Below the pieces are notes generated by a model. The model searched no databases. It was not told the DNA's origin and was given only the letters and a program-made list of their open reading frames with translations. The position numbers and the translations under genes are program-made. From positions 1-64,000 of the forward strand of contig CAKUZD010000002.1 in assembly GCA_934718275.1 (NCBI GenBank): a DNA stretch of 64,000 nt. Reading direction: 5' to 3'. Origin of the DNA: an uncultured Candidatus Melainabacteria bacterium. GTDB taxonomy: Bacteria > Cyanobacteriota > Vampirovibrionia > Gastranaerophilales > Gastranaerophilaceae. This document shows positions 7,913-17,261 of the stretch, in pieces (within the stretch, counting starts at the first letter, position 1; each line of letters opens with the position of its first letter).

Positions 7913-9121
7913 ATGTGGGAAAAGGATATTAACATTAACGAAGTTAAAGAAATTCGCACAAGAACAACAGTTTATTTTGGTGTTGGTGCTATCAAAAAAA
8001 TTGATGACATCGCAAAAGTTTTAAAAGACAAAGGTATTGATAAAGTTATCGTAATGTCAGGTAAACATGCATACAAAGCAACAGGAGCTTGGGATTATGT
8101 AGAAAAAGCCCTTAATGCCCATGGAATTGGCTACGTAAATTATGCAGAAGTAACACCAAACCCTAATACTCACCATGTTGATGATGCTGCCAAAATGGCA
8201 AGAGATTTTGGTGCTAAGGCAGTAATTTCAATAGGTGGAGGTTCACCTACAGATGCAGGTAAATCAGTTGCAATTTTGCTTGAATATCCTGATAAATCAG
8301 CAGATGATATTTATGAATTTAAGTTTGCTCCTGAAAAAGCCGCTCCAATTGTTTCAATTAACCTTACACACGGTACCGGTACTGAAACAAACAGATTTGC
8401 AGTTGTAACTAATCTTGAAAAGAATTTTAAACCTGCAATTGCTTATGATTGCATATATCCGATGTTTGCAATTGACGATCCTCAATTGATGACAAAATTG
8501 TCACCAAAGCAAACAAGATATGTTTCAATTGATGCAGTTAATCACGTTGTAGAAGCTGCAACATCGACAGTTGCCTCTCCATATTCAATCACTCTTGCAA
8601 AACAAGTAATTGAATTGGTTGCAAAATATTTGCCAAAAGCAATTGCTAATCCTGAAGATTTGGAAGCTCGATATTTCTTGGCTTATGCTGCTATGATGGG
8701 TGGTGTAAGTTTTGATAACGGTTTATTGCACTATACCCACGCTCTTGAACACCCATTGAGCGCTGTAAAACCTGATTTGTCCCACGGTTTGGGCTTGGCA
8801 ATATTACTTCCTGCCGTAATTAAAACAATTTACAAAGATAGACCAAATGTGTTAGCAGATATTTTAGCTCCAATTGCGCCAGGTTTGAAACCGGAAGCTT
8901 CAGATGCAGATAAAGCAGCTAAAAAAGTTCAAGATTGGTTGTATTCTGTTGATGTGAAAGAAAAATTGTCTGATGAAGGCTTTACTGATGCAGATGTTGA
9001 AAAACTTACTGATTTGGTATTTACAACTCCATCTTTAGCAGGTTTGATAGATATTGCACCATCAGGCAATAGCAGAGAAGTTGTAGAAGAAATCTACAGA
9101 AATTCTGTAAAACCTCTATAA
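7913..9121 (+). CDS. iron-containing alcohol dehydrogenase
   Basis: NAD(P)-dependent, metal-containing group III alcohol dehydrogenase of 402 residues. The dinucleotide motif GGGSPTDAGK is at 108-117. Likely metal ligands are Asp207 and His211 (SIDAVNH), His276 (THALEHPL) and His291 (SHGLG). THGTGTETNRFAVVT near 152-166 is typical of the family. The start at 7913 follows an AAAGGAGA site; an ATG 33 bases upstream lacks one. Single gene with its own promoter and terminator, probably in fermentative aldehyde or alcohol conversion. The substrate cannot be read from the sequence. Confidence 0.9.
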   Translation: MWEKDININEVKEIRTRTTVYFGVGAIKKIDDIAKVLKDKGIDKVIVMSGKHAYKATGAWDYVEKALNAHGIGYVNYAEVTPNPNTHHVDDAAKMARDFGAKAVISIGGGSPTDAGKSVAILLEYPDKSADDIYEFKFAPEKAAPIVSINLTHGTGTETNRFAVVTNLEKNFKPAIAYDCIYPMFAIDDPQLMTKLSPKQTRYVSIDAVNHVVEAATSTVASPYSITLAKQVIELVAKYLPKAIANPEDLEARYFLAYAAMMGGVSFDNGLLHYTHALEHPLSAVKPDLSHGLGLAILLPAVIKTIYKDRPNVLADILAPIAPGLKPEASDADKAAKKVQDWLYSVDVKEKLSDEGFTDADVEKLTDLVFTTPSLAGLIDIAPSGNSREVVEEIYRNSVKPL

Positions 9122-9138
9122 TTGTTAAAAATATAATA

Positions 9139-9174
9139 AAAAGCCGGGTTGGAAATATCCAATTCGGCTTTTTC
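9139..9174 (+). terminator. intrinsic terminator
   Basis: Stem GCCGGGTTGGA with TCCAATTCGGC, short AAATA loop, flanked by A- and T-runs. It ends the alcohol dehydrogenase transcript and may also serve the convergent TPR gene. Confidence 0.85.
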
Positions 9175-9199
9175 GTTAAGTTTATATATACAGCAAAAC

Positions 9200-10735
9200 T
9201 TATCCGAGCAATTCAAGACTGTTTAATTTATCATTAATTTCATTCATCAAATTAACATCATCAGTCTGTCTTGCATAATTTTGAGCTTTTGTTAGCAAAC
9301 CTTTTGCTTTGGAAATATTGCTGTGTTCTACCATAATATCAGCGGCTTTAGCGTAATTTTGAGCTGTTTTTAATGGTGATTCTGCCTCGGTATAATGTTT
9401 TACAGCTTTAGAGTATGATTTTAATGCATCTTGAGAAAATCCAAACTTTTCGTAAGCATCACCCATACTAGAAGATACAAAACCCTTCAATCTGGAATTT
9501 TCTGTTTGTGCTGCTAAATCATCTGCAACCGAAATGTAGTTCATAGCTTCATCATCATACATATCAGTCAATATATTACCCATTTTGGTAAGAGATGTTG
9601 ATTGAGCAGTCAAGTTTTCTGTTTCTCCTGCAAAAGAGATTGAATTAAAATAATGATCCATAGCAGGTTTAATTTGATTTACATCATCATAAATCTGCGC
9701 CATAGCATAGTGTGCTTTTGTTTTTACGTTTTTGTCATTTGTGTTAAGTGAATTATTATAACTTGTTAGGGCCTGAGGGTAATAGTCATAATCATCATAA
9801 ATTTTTCCAACTTCATAATAAACTTTTGATTTGGTTTCGTTATCTCCAACTTCATCAGCTCTTTTTAATGCTCTTTGAAAAGATGCAATTGCTTTTTCCG
9901 GTTCGTTTGCATAAGCTAATTTTTTTGATTGTATAAATAATGATTTTAACTCTTTATCTTGCGGAATTAAAGAGATTACTTTAGTTTCATTTTCAATTTC
10001 TTTATCAACCGGTTCTTGCACAGTATCAGCAACGGCAGTTTTTTCTTCCGTTTTTGTTTTTTCTTTTGTACTGCCTTCAGGAAATTTTACTAAAAACTGC
10101 GGATTGATATCTCCTTCATTATATTTAAAATCAATTTGTTGTAGAAATAATGCATCAACCCAATTTTCTACAACTTTTGAATCTTTATTTAAAGTTTGAG
10201 AAATGTATGTATCAAGGATGGATGAAGCATTTTTTAAGTTTGATTTAACAAGCCTTGTATTTGGATTATCTTTTTTTACTTGAGCTTCAATCAAAGTAAG
10301 ATATCCATTAACTTCTTCTTTAAGGTCGTCAGGAGTTCCTATTGCAGCGGCTGTATTTTTAAAATCTTTTAAAATTTGCGCGATATTAATTACTGCGCTT
10401 CTACCGGAAAGGGTTTTAGTTGGCATAACCTCAGCAGATTGCGTAGTTACTTGAGATTGTTGATTTTGTGGGGCTGTATTATATCTTGCTTGTGCCTGAA
10501 TTTGAGAACGCATTTGACGCCAATCAACCTGTTCTCCACTATTTTGTTGTTGATATGCAGGAGTATAAGTTGGGGTTTTCTGTTCAACATATTGCAACCC
10601 TTTGCTTTTCGCATTTTGGTCAGTTTGTTCTTCTCGTTGAGCAGAAGAAGCATTTTGCTCGTCATCTTGCTTTCTCTTAACAAGACTACGCGCATCTTTA
10701 TTCAAATATGGTCGCTGAAATATACCGTTTAACAC
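9200..10735 (-). CDS. TPR-repeat protein
   Basis: A 511-residue soluble protein without signal peptide. Residues 1-110 are Gln/Asn-rich and low complexity. A helical segment lies at about 115-215, then an acidic linker. The C-terminal half (about 265-505) is a run of TPR-like helix pairs with repeated A-x-x-x-Y patterns (YYEVGKIYDDYDYYPQALTSYNNSL, HYAMAQIYDD). Likely a protein-protein scaffold; partner unknown. The start is a GTG with AGAGGG upstream. It is flanked by a terminator at its 3' end. Confidence 0.7.
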   Translation of the reverse strand: MLNGIFQRPYLNKDARSLVKRKQDDEQNASSAQREEQTDQNAKSKGLQYVEQKTPTYTPAYQQQNSGEQVDWRQMRSQIQAQARYNTAPQNQQSQVTTQSAEVMPTKTLSGRSAVINIAQILKDFKNTAAAIGTPDDLKEEVNGYLTLIEAQVKKDNPNTRLVKSNLKNASSILDTYISQTLNKDSKVVENWVDALFLQQIDFKYNEGDINPQFLVKFPEGSTKEKTKTEEKTAVADTVQEPVDKEIENETKVISLIPQDKELKSLFIQSKKLAYANEPEKAIASFQRALKRADEVGDNETKSKVYYEVGKIYDDYDYYPQALTSYNNSLNTNDKNVKTKAHYAMAQIYDDVNQIKPAMDHYFNSISFAGETENLTAQSTSLTKMGNILTDMYDDEAMNYISVADDLAAQTENSRLKGFVSSSMGDAYEKFGFSQDALKSYSKAVKHYTEAESPLKTAQNYAKAADIMVEHSNISKAKGLLTKAQNYARQTDDVNLMNEINDKLNSLELLG

Positions 10736-10847
10736 AAATCTACCCTCTGGTATGTTAACTATATACTAAAACCTGCTAACTTTCGTCATACTTTTGTATG
10801 AAATCTACAGATTTTATTTAAGGTTATTTTCAGTGAAGTCAAATTTT

Positions 10848-12629
10848 TTAATTACTCAAAACGTACATTTCACAATTTTTGCAATCAAATTTTAACGGAT
10901 ATTTTTTCCCTTTTTCATCTTCCAAAAATAATTTTTGTGGGGATTTACACATATTGAGTGCAAACTTTATACAATGTTTCGTATGCATAAGTTCTATAGG
11001 TTTCGTTTTGGTATTTCCATATTCAAAAGCCATTTCGCAAACTTTACAATTACAGTTTTCATAGAAACATTTTGCTTCTTTATTAAAAATATTTGCCCTG
11101 TAGTCAAGTTCTTTTTGTGGAAATTCAGTATATTTTAAGGATTTTTGGATTTCTCTTTTGTAATTTTTCAAGCGCTCATTCATCAAATCTAATAAAATCC
11201 GCCGTCTAATTTCGTTTATTTGAGAAATTGGCATAAAAGGAAGTTGTCCGATTATATCAACATTTTGTACATAAAAATCACTTTCACCTGTTTTTTTTAG
11301 TTGATTTATAAAATTTTTTTTCATTTTTTCGGGATTTTTGGGGAGTTCTGTATTCTCAATTTTTAAATCTATTGAATTGTTATCCTCATCAACAGCCTTT
11401 AACATGTTATCCTGAAAAGTAAATACAACACCTATTTGTCGTTTTGTTTTTGAATTTTCCAATTGTTTTTCAAATTTGCTATCAAAATTCCTATAAATTT
11501 CAAACCCTTCGGAAACTCCATCCATCTTGTTTGGAAAAATTTTATTACCTTCTACTTTATTGACCAAACAGCCCATGCCGTTAAAATACAAACCATCCTG
11601 AGGGTTCAACATTTTTGGAGAATTATTTTTAAGCCAATCTATTTCAAAATAATTTTTCCCAACTGATTTAATTTTACCAAGTTTTTCACCAAGAGATTTT
11701 GGGCTATCAAAGTTAAAACAGTTTTTTCTACCAATTAAAAAATAATCAGTAAATCCTCTATTGAAGCTTTTTCTTACATTCGGCTCAAAGTCTAAGAAAA
11801 CTTTACCGGAAGATGTCTTTTCTGCAAGTTTATCAATTTCTTGCCTATAGTATGCAACAACATTTTTTACATAATTGATATCCTTTAGACGTCCTTCTAT
11901 TTTAAAAGATTTCACATTTGCGTTAATAAGTTCTTTTAAATGTCTTGAGGCATTAAAATCTTTCATGCATAAAAGGTATTTGTTTTTTATAATAATATTT
12001 CCTTTTTCATCAACAATAGAATATTTTTTTCTGCAAACCTGAGCGCACTCACCTCTATTTGCAGAACGCCCGCCAATATAGTAACTCATATAACATTGAC
12101 CACTGTATGACACGCATAAAGCACCATGAACAAATGTTTCTATTTCCAAATTTTCTTTTCGAGCAAATTCTCCAATTTCTTTAATTTGCTCCAGTGAAAG
12201 TTCTCTTGCTAAAATTACTCTTGACACTCCGACTTTTTGGAAGAATTTAACTTTATCCAAACTTCTGTTATCACATTGTGTACTAGCGTGAATTGCAATT
12301 GGAGGAAGTTTTTTATCAATTGCAAGTTTTAAAATTGCCATATCTTGAACTATTATAGCATCTACTCCAATTTCATAAAGTTTTTGAATTAATTCTTTGG
12401 CTGCACTTAATTCATCATCTTTCAATATTGTATTTACGGTTACATGTACTTTTACATAGAATTTATGAGCATAGTCAACAATTTCTTTTAAATCTTCAAG
12501 AGAATTTCCAACTTTTTTTCTTGCACCAAAATCTTTTGCACCAATATACAATGCATCACATCCTGAATTTATTGCAGCAAATGCTGTTTTTTTGTCTTTT
12601 GCAGGCGCTAACAGTTCAACTTTTTTCAT
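10848..12629 (-). CDS. peptidase U32-family protein (RlhA/TrhP-like)
   Basis: A 593-residue U32 protein. The N-terminal TIM-barrel starts VELLAPAKDKKTAFAAINSG and has the hallmark region VSYSGQCYMSYYIGGRSANRG with following cysteines (GECAQVCRKKY). A second cysteine set (CFYENCNCKVCEMAF) is near the C-terminus. Family members RlhA and TrhP hydroxylate cytidine in 23S rRNA or uridine in tRNA and are linked to iron-sulfur and prephenate metabolism, so an RNA-modification role is more likely than proteolysis. The second ATG (12629) is chosen because TATAAT ends 6 bases before it and there is no ribosome-binding site. Confidence 0.8.
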   Translation of the reverse strand: MKKVELLAPAKDKKTAFAAINSGCDALYIGAKDFGARKKVGNSLEDLKEIVDYAHKFYVKVHVTVNTILKDDELSAAKELIQKLYEIGVDAIIVQDMAILKLAIDKKLPPIAIHASTQCDNRSLDKVKFFQKVGVSRVILARELSLEQIKEIGEFARKENLEIETFVHGALCVSYSGQCYMSYYIGGRSANRGECAQVCRKKYSIVDEKGNIIIKNKYLLCMKDFNASRHLKELINANVKSFKIEGRLKDINYVKNVVAYYRQEIDKLAEKTSSGKVFLDFEPNVRKSFNRGFTDYFLIGRKNCFNFDSPKSLGEKLGKIKSVGKNYFEIDWLKNNSPKMLNPQDGLYFNGMGCLVNKVEGNKIFPNKMDGVSEGFEIYRNFDSKFEKQLENSKTKRQIGVVFTFQDNMLKAVDEDNNSIDLKIENTELPKNPEKMKKNFINQLKKTGESDFYVQNVDIIGQLPFMPISQINEIRRRILLDLMNERLKNYKREIQKSLKYTEFPQKELDYRANIFNKEAKCFYENCNCKVCEMAFEYGNTKTKPIELMHTKHCIKFALNMCKSPQKLFLEDEKGKKYPLKFDCKNCEMYVLSN

Positions 12630-12635
12630 AAGCAT

Positions 12636-12641
12636 ATTATA
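12636..12641 (-). promoter_or_regulatory. -10 element, leaderless U32 gene
   Basis: Perfect TATAAT on the minus strand, 6 bases from ATG 12629. No convincing -35. Confidence 0.4.
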
Positions 12642-12808
12642 TTACAAATAAATATAATCTCAGTAAAAACAAACAACAAAAAATTAATAATATTGACATA
12701 TTAATAGTAAAAAATTAATATTAAACTCTTATCATTGATTTTTGTTTGCGGAACAAACTGAAAATTTTTACATATTTTGGTCCGGTGCAGTATTAATCAT
12801 GTGTTTTA

Positions 12809-12836
12809 TTGCAATAAAATATTTTCCTCATATAAT
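12809..12836 (+). promoter_or_regulatory. tpiA promoter
   Basis: TTGCAA (12809-12814), 16-base spacer, TATAAT (12831-12836). The leader contains AAGGAG before the tpiA ATG. Confidence 0.6.
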
Positions 12837-12876
12837 AAAAGTGTTAAATCGTACATAAATAAGGAGAATTTTTATT

Positions 12877-13677
12877 ATGTCTAGAAAACCTATTATTGCA
12901 GGAAATTGGAAAATGAATTTGTGCCAATCAGAAGCTAAATCAGTTTTTGAAGGTATTGCTAATTTTGTAAAAGACTATTCAGCTCAAGAATTACCAACAG
13001 TTGTTATCGCTCCTGTATTCACTTCAATTTGTGCAGTACATTCTGTACAATGTGATTGTGGTTGCGGTGGAAAGAAAATTTCTATTGCCGGTCAAAATTG
13101 TCATTGGGAAAATTCAGGTGCATTTACCGGAGAAATTTCTGTTGAAATGTTGAAAGATGCAGGTTGTGATTATGTTATTATTGGTCACTCAGAAAGAAGA
13201 CAATATTTCTCAGAAACAGATGAAATGATTAATAAAAAAGCGAAAGCTATTTTGGCAGGCGGTTTAATTCCTATTATTTGTTGTGGTGAAACTCTTGAAC
13301 AAAGAGAATCTGGTGTTACAGATTCTTGGATTGCAGGACAAATTAAAGCTGCATTGGCAGGTATTTCATCTGAAGATATTGCTAAATCAGTAATTGCTTA
13401 TGAACCAATTTGGGCTATCGGAACAGGTAAAACTTGTGATTCTGATGAAGCTAACAGAGTAATTGCTATGATTAGAAGTGTTGTTAAAGAAGTTGCAGGT
13501 GCAGAAGCAGCTGATGCAATCAGAATTCTTTATGGTGGTTCAGTAAAACCGGCTACTATTGAAGAACAAATGTCAAAATCTGACATTGATGGTGCTTTAA
13601 TTGGTGGCGCTTCATTGAAATCTGAAAGTTTGAACGAAATTATTGAAAAAACTATGCGCGTTGCAAGTCTAGTGTAA
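12877..13677 (+). CDS. tpiA: triosephosphate isomerase
   Basis: Glycolytic interconversion of dihydroxyacetone phosphate and glyceraldehyde 3-phosphate in the cytosol. Catalytic residues are intact: Lys12 (AGNWKMN), His104 (IIGHSERR), Glu176 (AYEPIWAIGTGKT). The phosphate loop GGSVKP and IGGASL are present. At 266 residues it is slightly long. The extra length is a Cys-rich insertion after the second strand, with Cys52, Cys59, Cys61 and Cys63 (CAVHSVQCDCGCGGKK), just before AGQNCHWENSGAFTGEIS. Strong AAGGAG site. Single gene with its own promoter and terminator. Confidence 0.96.
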   Translation: MSRKPIIAGNWKMNLCQSEAKSVFEGIANFVKDYSAQELPTVVIAPVFTSICAVHSVQCDCGCGGKKISIAGQNCHWENSGAFTGEISVEMLKDAGCDYVIIGHSERRQYFSETDEMINKKAKAILAGGLIPIICCGETLEQRESGVTDSWIAGQIKAALAGISSEDIAKSVIAYEPIWAIGTGKTCDSDEANRVIAMIRSVVKEVAGAEAADAIRILYGGSVKPATIEEQMSKSDIDGALIGGASLKSESLNEIIEKTMRVASLV

Positions 13678-13765
13678 AGACCGGTATTTTGTGTACATGT
13701 CGTACGCAGACAAGCGAGCGAAAAGTGTCGCTAATTCATTAATTTTGTAAGAGACAAGATATTAT

Positions 13766-13797
13766 TAAAAGGGTGGAATTTATTTCGCCCTTTTTTA
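13766..13797 (+). terminator. intrinsic terminator of tpiA
   Basis: Twelve-base stem AAAAGGGTGGAA with TTTCGCCCTTTT (two G-T pairs), then a T-run. Confidence 0.8.
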
Positions 13798-13863
13798 ATA
13801 TTCAAAAAATTGACAATTTTGTAACATTTGTTTATAATTGAATTATTAAAGAAGGAGTGTGAA

Positions 13864-14115
13864 ATGGCACAACAATTTAACCCGCAAAACATAAAAAAAA
13901 GAATTTCAGTTTTAGTATTTTTAAAAGGCGCAGCAGCTCCTTTGGTACTATATGTTGAAAAACCTGAAGAACTTTATGCGGAATTACAACAAGCTATGAG
14001 AAGCGCAACAGCAATTTTAATAGAAAAAGAAACACAAGGACCTTTAAAAAAAGTTTGTTTTATTTCTAATCAGATAGCATCTCTTGCAATACAGGAAGAA
14101 CAGTACGTAGGATAA
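13864..14115 (+). CDS. small unknown protein before YceD
   Basis: An 83-residue soluble protein, MAQQFNPQNIKKRISVLVFL onwards, predicted alpha/beta, no recognised domain. The start is at 13864, directly after GAAGGAGTGTGAA; an upstream ATG lacks such a site. Its stop overlaps the next start (TAATG), so translation is coupled to the YceD gene. Its place at the head of the YceD-rpmF-plsX-fabH cluster suggests a housekeeping role, but this is only context. Confidence 0.65.
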   Translation: MAQQFNPQNIKKRISVLVFLKGAAAPLVLYVEKPEELYAELQQAMRSATAILIEKETQGPLKKVCFISNQIASLAIQEEQYVG

Positions 14116-14603
14116 TGGAACATAAAATTTCTATAGAAGAACTTGAAAATACTCCGTCTAAAACTATTGATTTTCATTTTGAAGAAAAAATTGATGGTTT
14201 AAATTGTGTTACTCCGATTGTTGCTGATTTGGAAGTAAAATCCCTTGGAGAATTTATAGAGGTTGCAGGCAATATTAAGGGAACTGTTAAGTTGGAATGT
14301 GATTTGTGTTTAAAAGAATATGATTATGATTTCAATTTTGACATAAATGAAATGTATGCTAAAAACGCTCTATTGGATGATTACGGGCAAGAATTTGAAT
14401 TGAAAGACGGACAGTTTGTTACAGATTTGAATGGTGCAGAAGAAATTGATATTTATGACTTATTGTATCAATCTGTAATATTAAATTTACCAAATAAAAA
14501 AGTTTGTGGTATAAATTGTAATGGGGACAAATTTCTAAAAGAAGAAAATTTGTCTGATCCACGACTTGATGTTTTCAAAAATATAAAGATAAACGAAAAC
14601 TAG
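14115..14603 (+). CDS. YceD/DUF177 family protein
   Basis: A 162-residue YceD (DUF177) protein, a family commonly encoded next to rpmF and plsX and connected with 23S rRNA accumulation in bacteria and plants. The core shows VAGNIKGTVKLECDLCLKEY with its CxxC pair, an acidic centre, then ILNLPNKKVCGINCNG with a second CxxxC pair and a C-terminal DPRLDVFKN. Start overlaps the previous stop. Followed after about 40 bases by rpmF. Confidence 0.85.
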   Translation: MEHKISIEELENTPSKTIDFHFEEKIDGLNCVTPIVADLEVKSLGEFIEVAGNIKGTVKLECDLCLKEYDYDFNFDINEMYAKNALLDDYGQEFELKDGQFVTDLNGAEEIDIYDLLYQSVILNLPNKKVCGINCNGDKFLKEENLSDPRLDVFKNIKINEN

Positions 14604-14643
14604 AAATATAAGTAGTATAAGAAAATAAAAAGGAAAAAGAAAA

Positions 14644-14937
14644 ATGGCAGTACCTAAGAAAAGAACAGGACATTCAGCACAAGGCAGCAGAAGAAGTAAC
14701 TGGAAAGCAACAAAACCGGAAACTACTAAATGCCCTAATTGTGGTGAAACAGTATTAACTCACACAGTATGTACAGCTTGTGGAACTTACAAAGGAAAAC
14801 CTGTAAGTTTGAAAGATAGAGTTGAAGAAGTTGCAGAAAAACCTGCAAAAAAATCAACTAAAAAAGCTGAAAAAGTTGAAGAAGTAAAAGCAGAAGAAGC
14901 CCCTACTGAAGAAGCTTCTGAAACAGAAGAAAAATAG
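14644..14937 (+). CDS. rpmF: 50S ribosomal protein L32 with C-terminal tail
   Basis: Residues 1-57 are ordinary L32: MAVPKKRTGHSAQGSRRSNW, then a zinc ribbon CPNC and CTAC (four cysteines kept) and TYKGKPV. Normal L32 ends near 57-60 residues. This one continues for about 37 residues of low-complexity Lys/Glu/Ala (alternating basic and acidic), giving 97 in total. The start is preceded by AAAGGAAAAAG. The YceD-rpmF-plsX-fabH gene order is widely conserved. Confidence 0.95.
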   Translation: MAVPKKRTGHSAQGSRRSNWKATKPETTKCPNCGETVLTHTVCTACGTYKGKPVSLKDRVEEVAEKPAKKSTKKAEKVEEVKAEEAPTEEASETEEK

Positions 14938-14944
14938 TTTTTTG

Positions 14945-14978
14945 CTAATGGTTGGAGGGGCAACCTTTCAACCATTAG
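14945..14978 (+). other. perfect 10-bp hairpin between rpmF and plsX
   Basis: CTAATGGTTG (14945-14954) pairs exactly with CAACCATTAG (14969-14978). There is no T-run after it, so it is not a standard terminator. It could stabilise the rpmF mRNA end or moderate readthrough into plsX. Confidence 0.6.
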
Positions 14979-15015
14979 ACTATTCAACCGTTAAACTAGA
15001 TTTGAGAGGGATAAA

Positions 15016-16074
15016 ATGACAAGAATAGCAATTGATGCAATGGGTGGCGATCACGCACCACACGAAATCGTAGCCGGTGCAGTTTGGGCAGCTAAAGAAT
15101 ACGGAGTTGCAATTGAACTCGTTGGAAAACAAGATAGAATTGAGCAGGAGCTTGATAAAATTTCGCATGAAGGTTTCATGACAGATTTAGGCAAAGGTGG
15201 CGCTGCAAAATATCGCATCAAAATTGATACTTCTAAATTAGATATCAAAATTACACATGCTTCTGAAGTTATTGAAATGGGCGAAGCTCCGGGGCAGGCT
15301 ATTCGTAAAAAGAAAAAATCCTCTATTGTTTTGGCTGTTGACGCTGTTGCACAAGGTAGTTCGGATGCAGTTGTTGCTGCGGGTTCTACGGGGGCTGCTA
15401 TGGCTTCAAGTTTGTTTGGTTTAGGTAGAATTCCTGGAATTGACAGACCTGCTATTGCTGTTACCTTGCCAACCATAAAAAAACCTATTGTTGTTATTGA
15501 TGGTGGTGCAAACAGTAATTGCTCTCCTGAGATGCTTTACCAATTTGCAATTATGGGTGCAACTTTCTCTAAAAACGTTCTTGGTATTGAACATCCGAGA
15601 GTTGGAGTTTTGAATATCGGGGAAGAAGCAGGTAAAGGTAATGAACTTGCTCAGGCTACTTATAAAATTTTGGAAGAACATCAAGAAAAAATTAACTTTG
15701 TTGGAAATATCGAAGGTAAAGAAATTTTCTTGAGTGTATGTGATGTTGTAGTGTGTGATGGTTTTGTAGGTAATGTTGCTTTGAAAGTTACCGAAGGTAC
15801 ATCTTCAATGTTATTCAGAATGTTGAAGCAAGAATTTAAGGCTGATTTAGCCGGAAAAATTATCGGACTTCTTGCAAAACCTTTCATGAAAAGAATTTAT
15901 ACAAAAATTAATTATGAAGAATTTGGTGGCGCTTTGCTTTTGGGTGTAAAGGGAATTACGGTAATTTCTCACGGTAGAAGTAAAGCATACGCAATTAAAA
16001 ATGCCGTAAGGGTTGCAAAACATGCTGTAGAAACAGGTGTAAACGAAAAAATAGCTAAGTTTTATGAGGAATAA
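15016..16074 (+). CDS. plsX: phosphate acyltransferase PlsX
   Basis: Makes acyl-phosphate from acyl-ACP for phospholipid synthesis. The N-terminus RIAIDAMGGDHAPHEIVAGAV is the family signature, followed by TGAAMASSLFGLGRIPGIDRPAIA and DGGANSNCSPEMLYQFAIMG. The C-terminus has GGALLLGVKGITVISHGRS. The 352-residue length is slightly above usual, with an extra loop near residues 55-75. GAGAGGGAT precedes the ATG. fabH follows 6 bases later, so the two are cotranscribed. Confidence 0.96.
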   Translation: MTRIAIDAMGGDHAPHEIVAGAVWAAKEYGVAIELVGKQDRIEQELDKISHEGFMTDLGKGGAAKYRIKIDTSKLDIKITHASEVIEMGEAPGQAIRKKKKSSIVLAVDAVAQGSSDAVVAAGSTGAAMASSLFGLGRIPGIDRPAIAVTLPTIKKPIVVIDGGANSNCSPEMLYQFAIMGATFSKNVLGIEHPRVGVLNIGEEAGKGNELAQATYKILEEHQEKINFVGNIEGKEIFLSVCDVVVCDGFVGNVALKVTEGTSSMLFRMLKQEFKADLAGKIIGLLAKPFMKRIYTKINYEEFGGALLLGVKGITVISHGRSKAYAIKNAVRVAKHAVETGVNEKIAKFYEE

Positions 16075-16080
16075 AAGCAA

Positions 16081-17091
16081 ATGACAAATAAATTAATTCC
16101 GTTAAGAATTGCAGGTGTTGGTTACAGCTTGCCGGAAACAGTTATTACAAATGATGATTTGACAAAATTATATGAAACATCTGATGAATGGATTTATACA
16201 CGTACAGGTATTAAAGAGAGACGTGTTGTTTCAGGTGAACAAAATGCGATCGATTTAGGATTGGAAGCTGCACAAAATGCTTTGAAAAAAGCTAAAATGA
16301 ACCCTGAAGATATTGATTTGATTTTGGCAGCATCTTCTGCTCCTCCTGATTTATATCCTGCAATTGCTTGTCATATTCAATCAAGATTAGGAATTAAAAA
16401 TCCTATTCCTGCATTTGATATTACTGCGGCATGCTCAGGTTTGATTTACGGTTTGAGTATTGCAAAGGCTTATATTGCATCAGGTATGTATAAGAATATT
16501 TTGATAGTTGCTACTGATAACAATTCCAGACTTGTTGATTGGACAGATAGAGGAACTTCAATTTTGTTTGGTGATGGTGCAGGAGCTATGGTTGTTACAC
16601 AAGCAGAAGATGGTATTGATGACGTGATTTCAATAGATATTGAAGCTGATGGTAATTATGGTAACTTGATTGAGCTTTCATTTGATGGAAAAAATTGTCC
16701 GTTGGTTGAACAATATGAAGAAAAACCTAAAGGAATAAGGATGAATGGCAGAGGTGTTTATACATTTGTTGCAAAAATATTGCCGCATTATGTAGAAAAT
16801 CTTGTTGAAAAATCAGGTATGAAAGCTGATGACATTGATTATTTAATCCCTCACCAAGCAAATATCAGAATTATTCAAGCGGTACAGGAAAGACTGGGAT
16901 ATCCTGATGAAAAGGTAGTTACAAATATTAAATATTACGGTAATACCTCAGCAGCCTCAATTCCTATTGCTTTGGCAGAGAGCGTAGAAAAAGGAAAAGT
17001 TAAACTTGGAACTACTGCAATCCTTTGCGGTTTTGGTGCAGGTATGACATGGGGTGGTGCGATAGTAAGACTTCGTGAAGGTATTTGTTAG
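16081..17091 (+). CDS. fabH: beta-ketoacyl-ACP synthase III
   Basis: Starts fatty-acid synthesis by condensing acetyl-CoA with malonyl-ACP. The catalytic triad is intact: Cys118 (DITAACSGLIYG), His258 (LIPHQANIRI) and Asn288 (GNTSAAS). GDGAGAMVV and the C-terminal GFGAGMTWGGAIVRL match FabH. 336 residues, slightly longer than the E. coli enzyme. Directly follows plsX and is closed by a terminator. Confidence 0.96.
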   Translation: MTNKLIPLRIAGVGYSLPETVITNDDLTKLYETSDEWIYTRTGIKERRVVSGEQNAIDLGLEAAQNALKKAKMNPEDIDLILAASSAPPDLYPAIACHIQSRLGIKNPIPAFDITAACSGLIYGLSIAKAYIASGMYKNILIVATDNNSRLVDWTDRGTSILFGDGAGAMVVTQAEDGIDDVISIDIEADGNYGNLIELSFDGKNCPLVEQYEEKPKGIRMNGRGVYTFVAKILPHYVENLVEKSGMKADDIDYLIPHQANIRIIQAVQERLGYPDEKVVTNIKYYGNTSAASIPIALAESVEKGKVKLGTTAILCGFGAGMTWGGAIVRLREGIC

Positions 17092-17112
17092 TTGATAGAC
17101 AACAAATTTAAT

Positions 17113-17150
17113 AAAAAATAGTCGGAAATTTTATTTTCGGCTATTTTTTT
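17113..17150 (+). terminator. intrinsic terminator after fabH
   Basis: AAAAATAGTCGGAAA pairs with TTTTCGGCTATTTTT (two wobble pairs), followed by T-rich sequence. Confidence 0.8.
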
Positions 17151-17261
17151 ATTAAGAAATATTTAAAATAATATATATTTTTTTATTTTTTTGTCAAATA
17201 TTTTTTATTTTATTTTTTACTTTTAGTAAGAAAGATTAAAGAAGATTAAAGGTGTGTGAAA

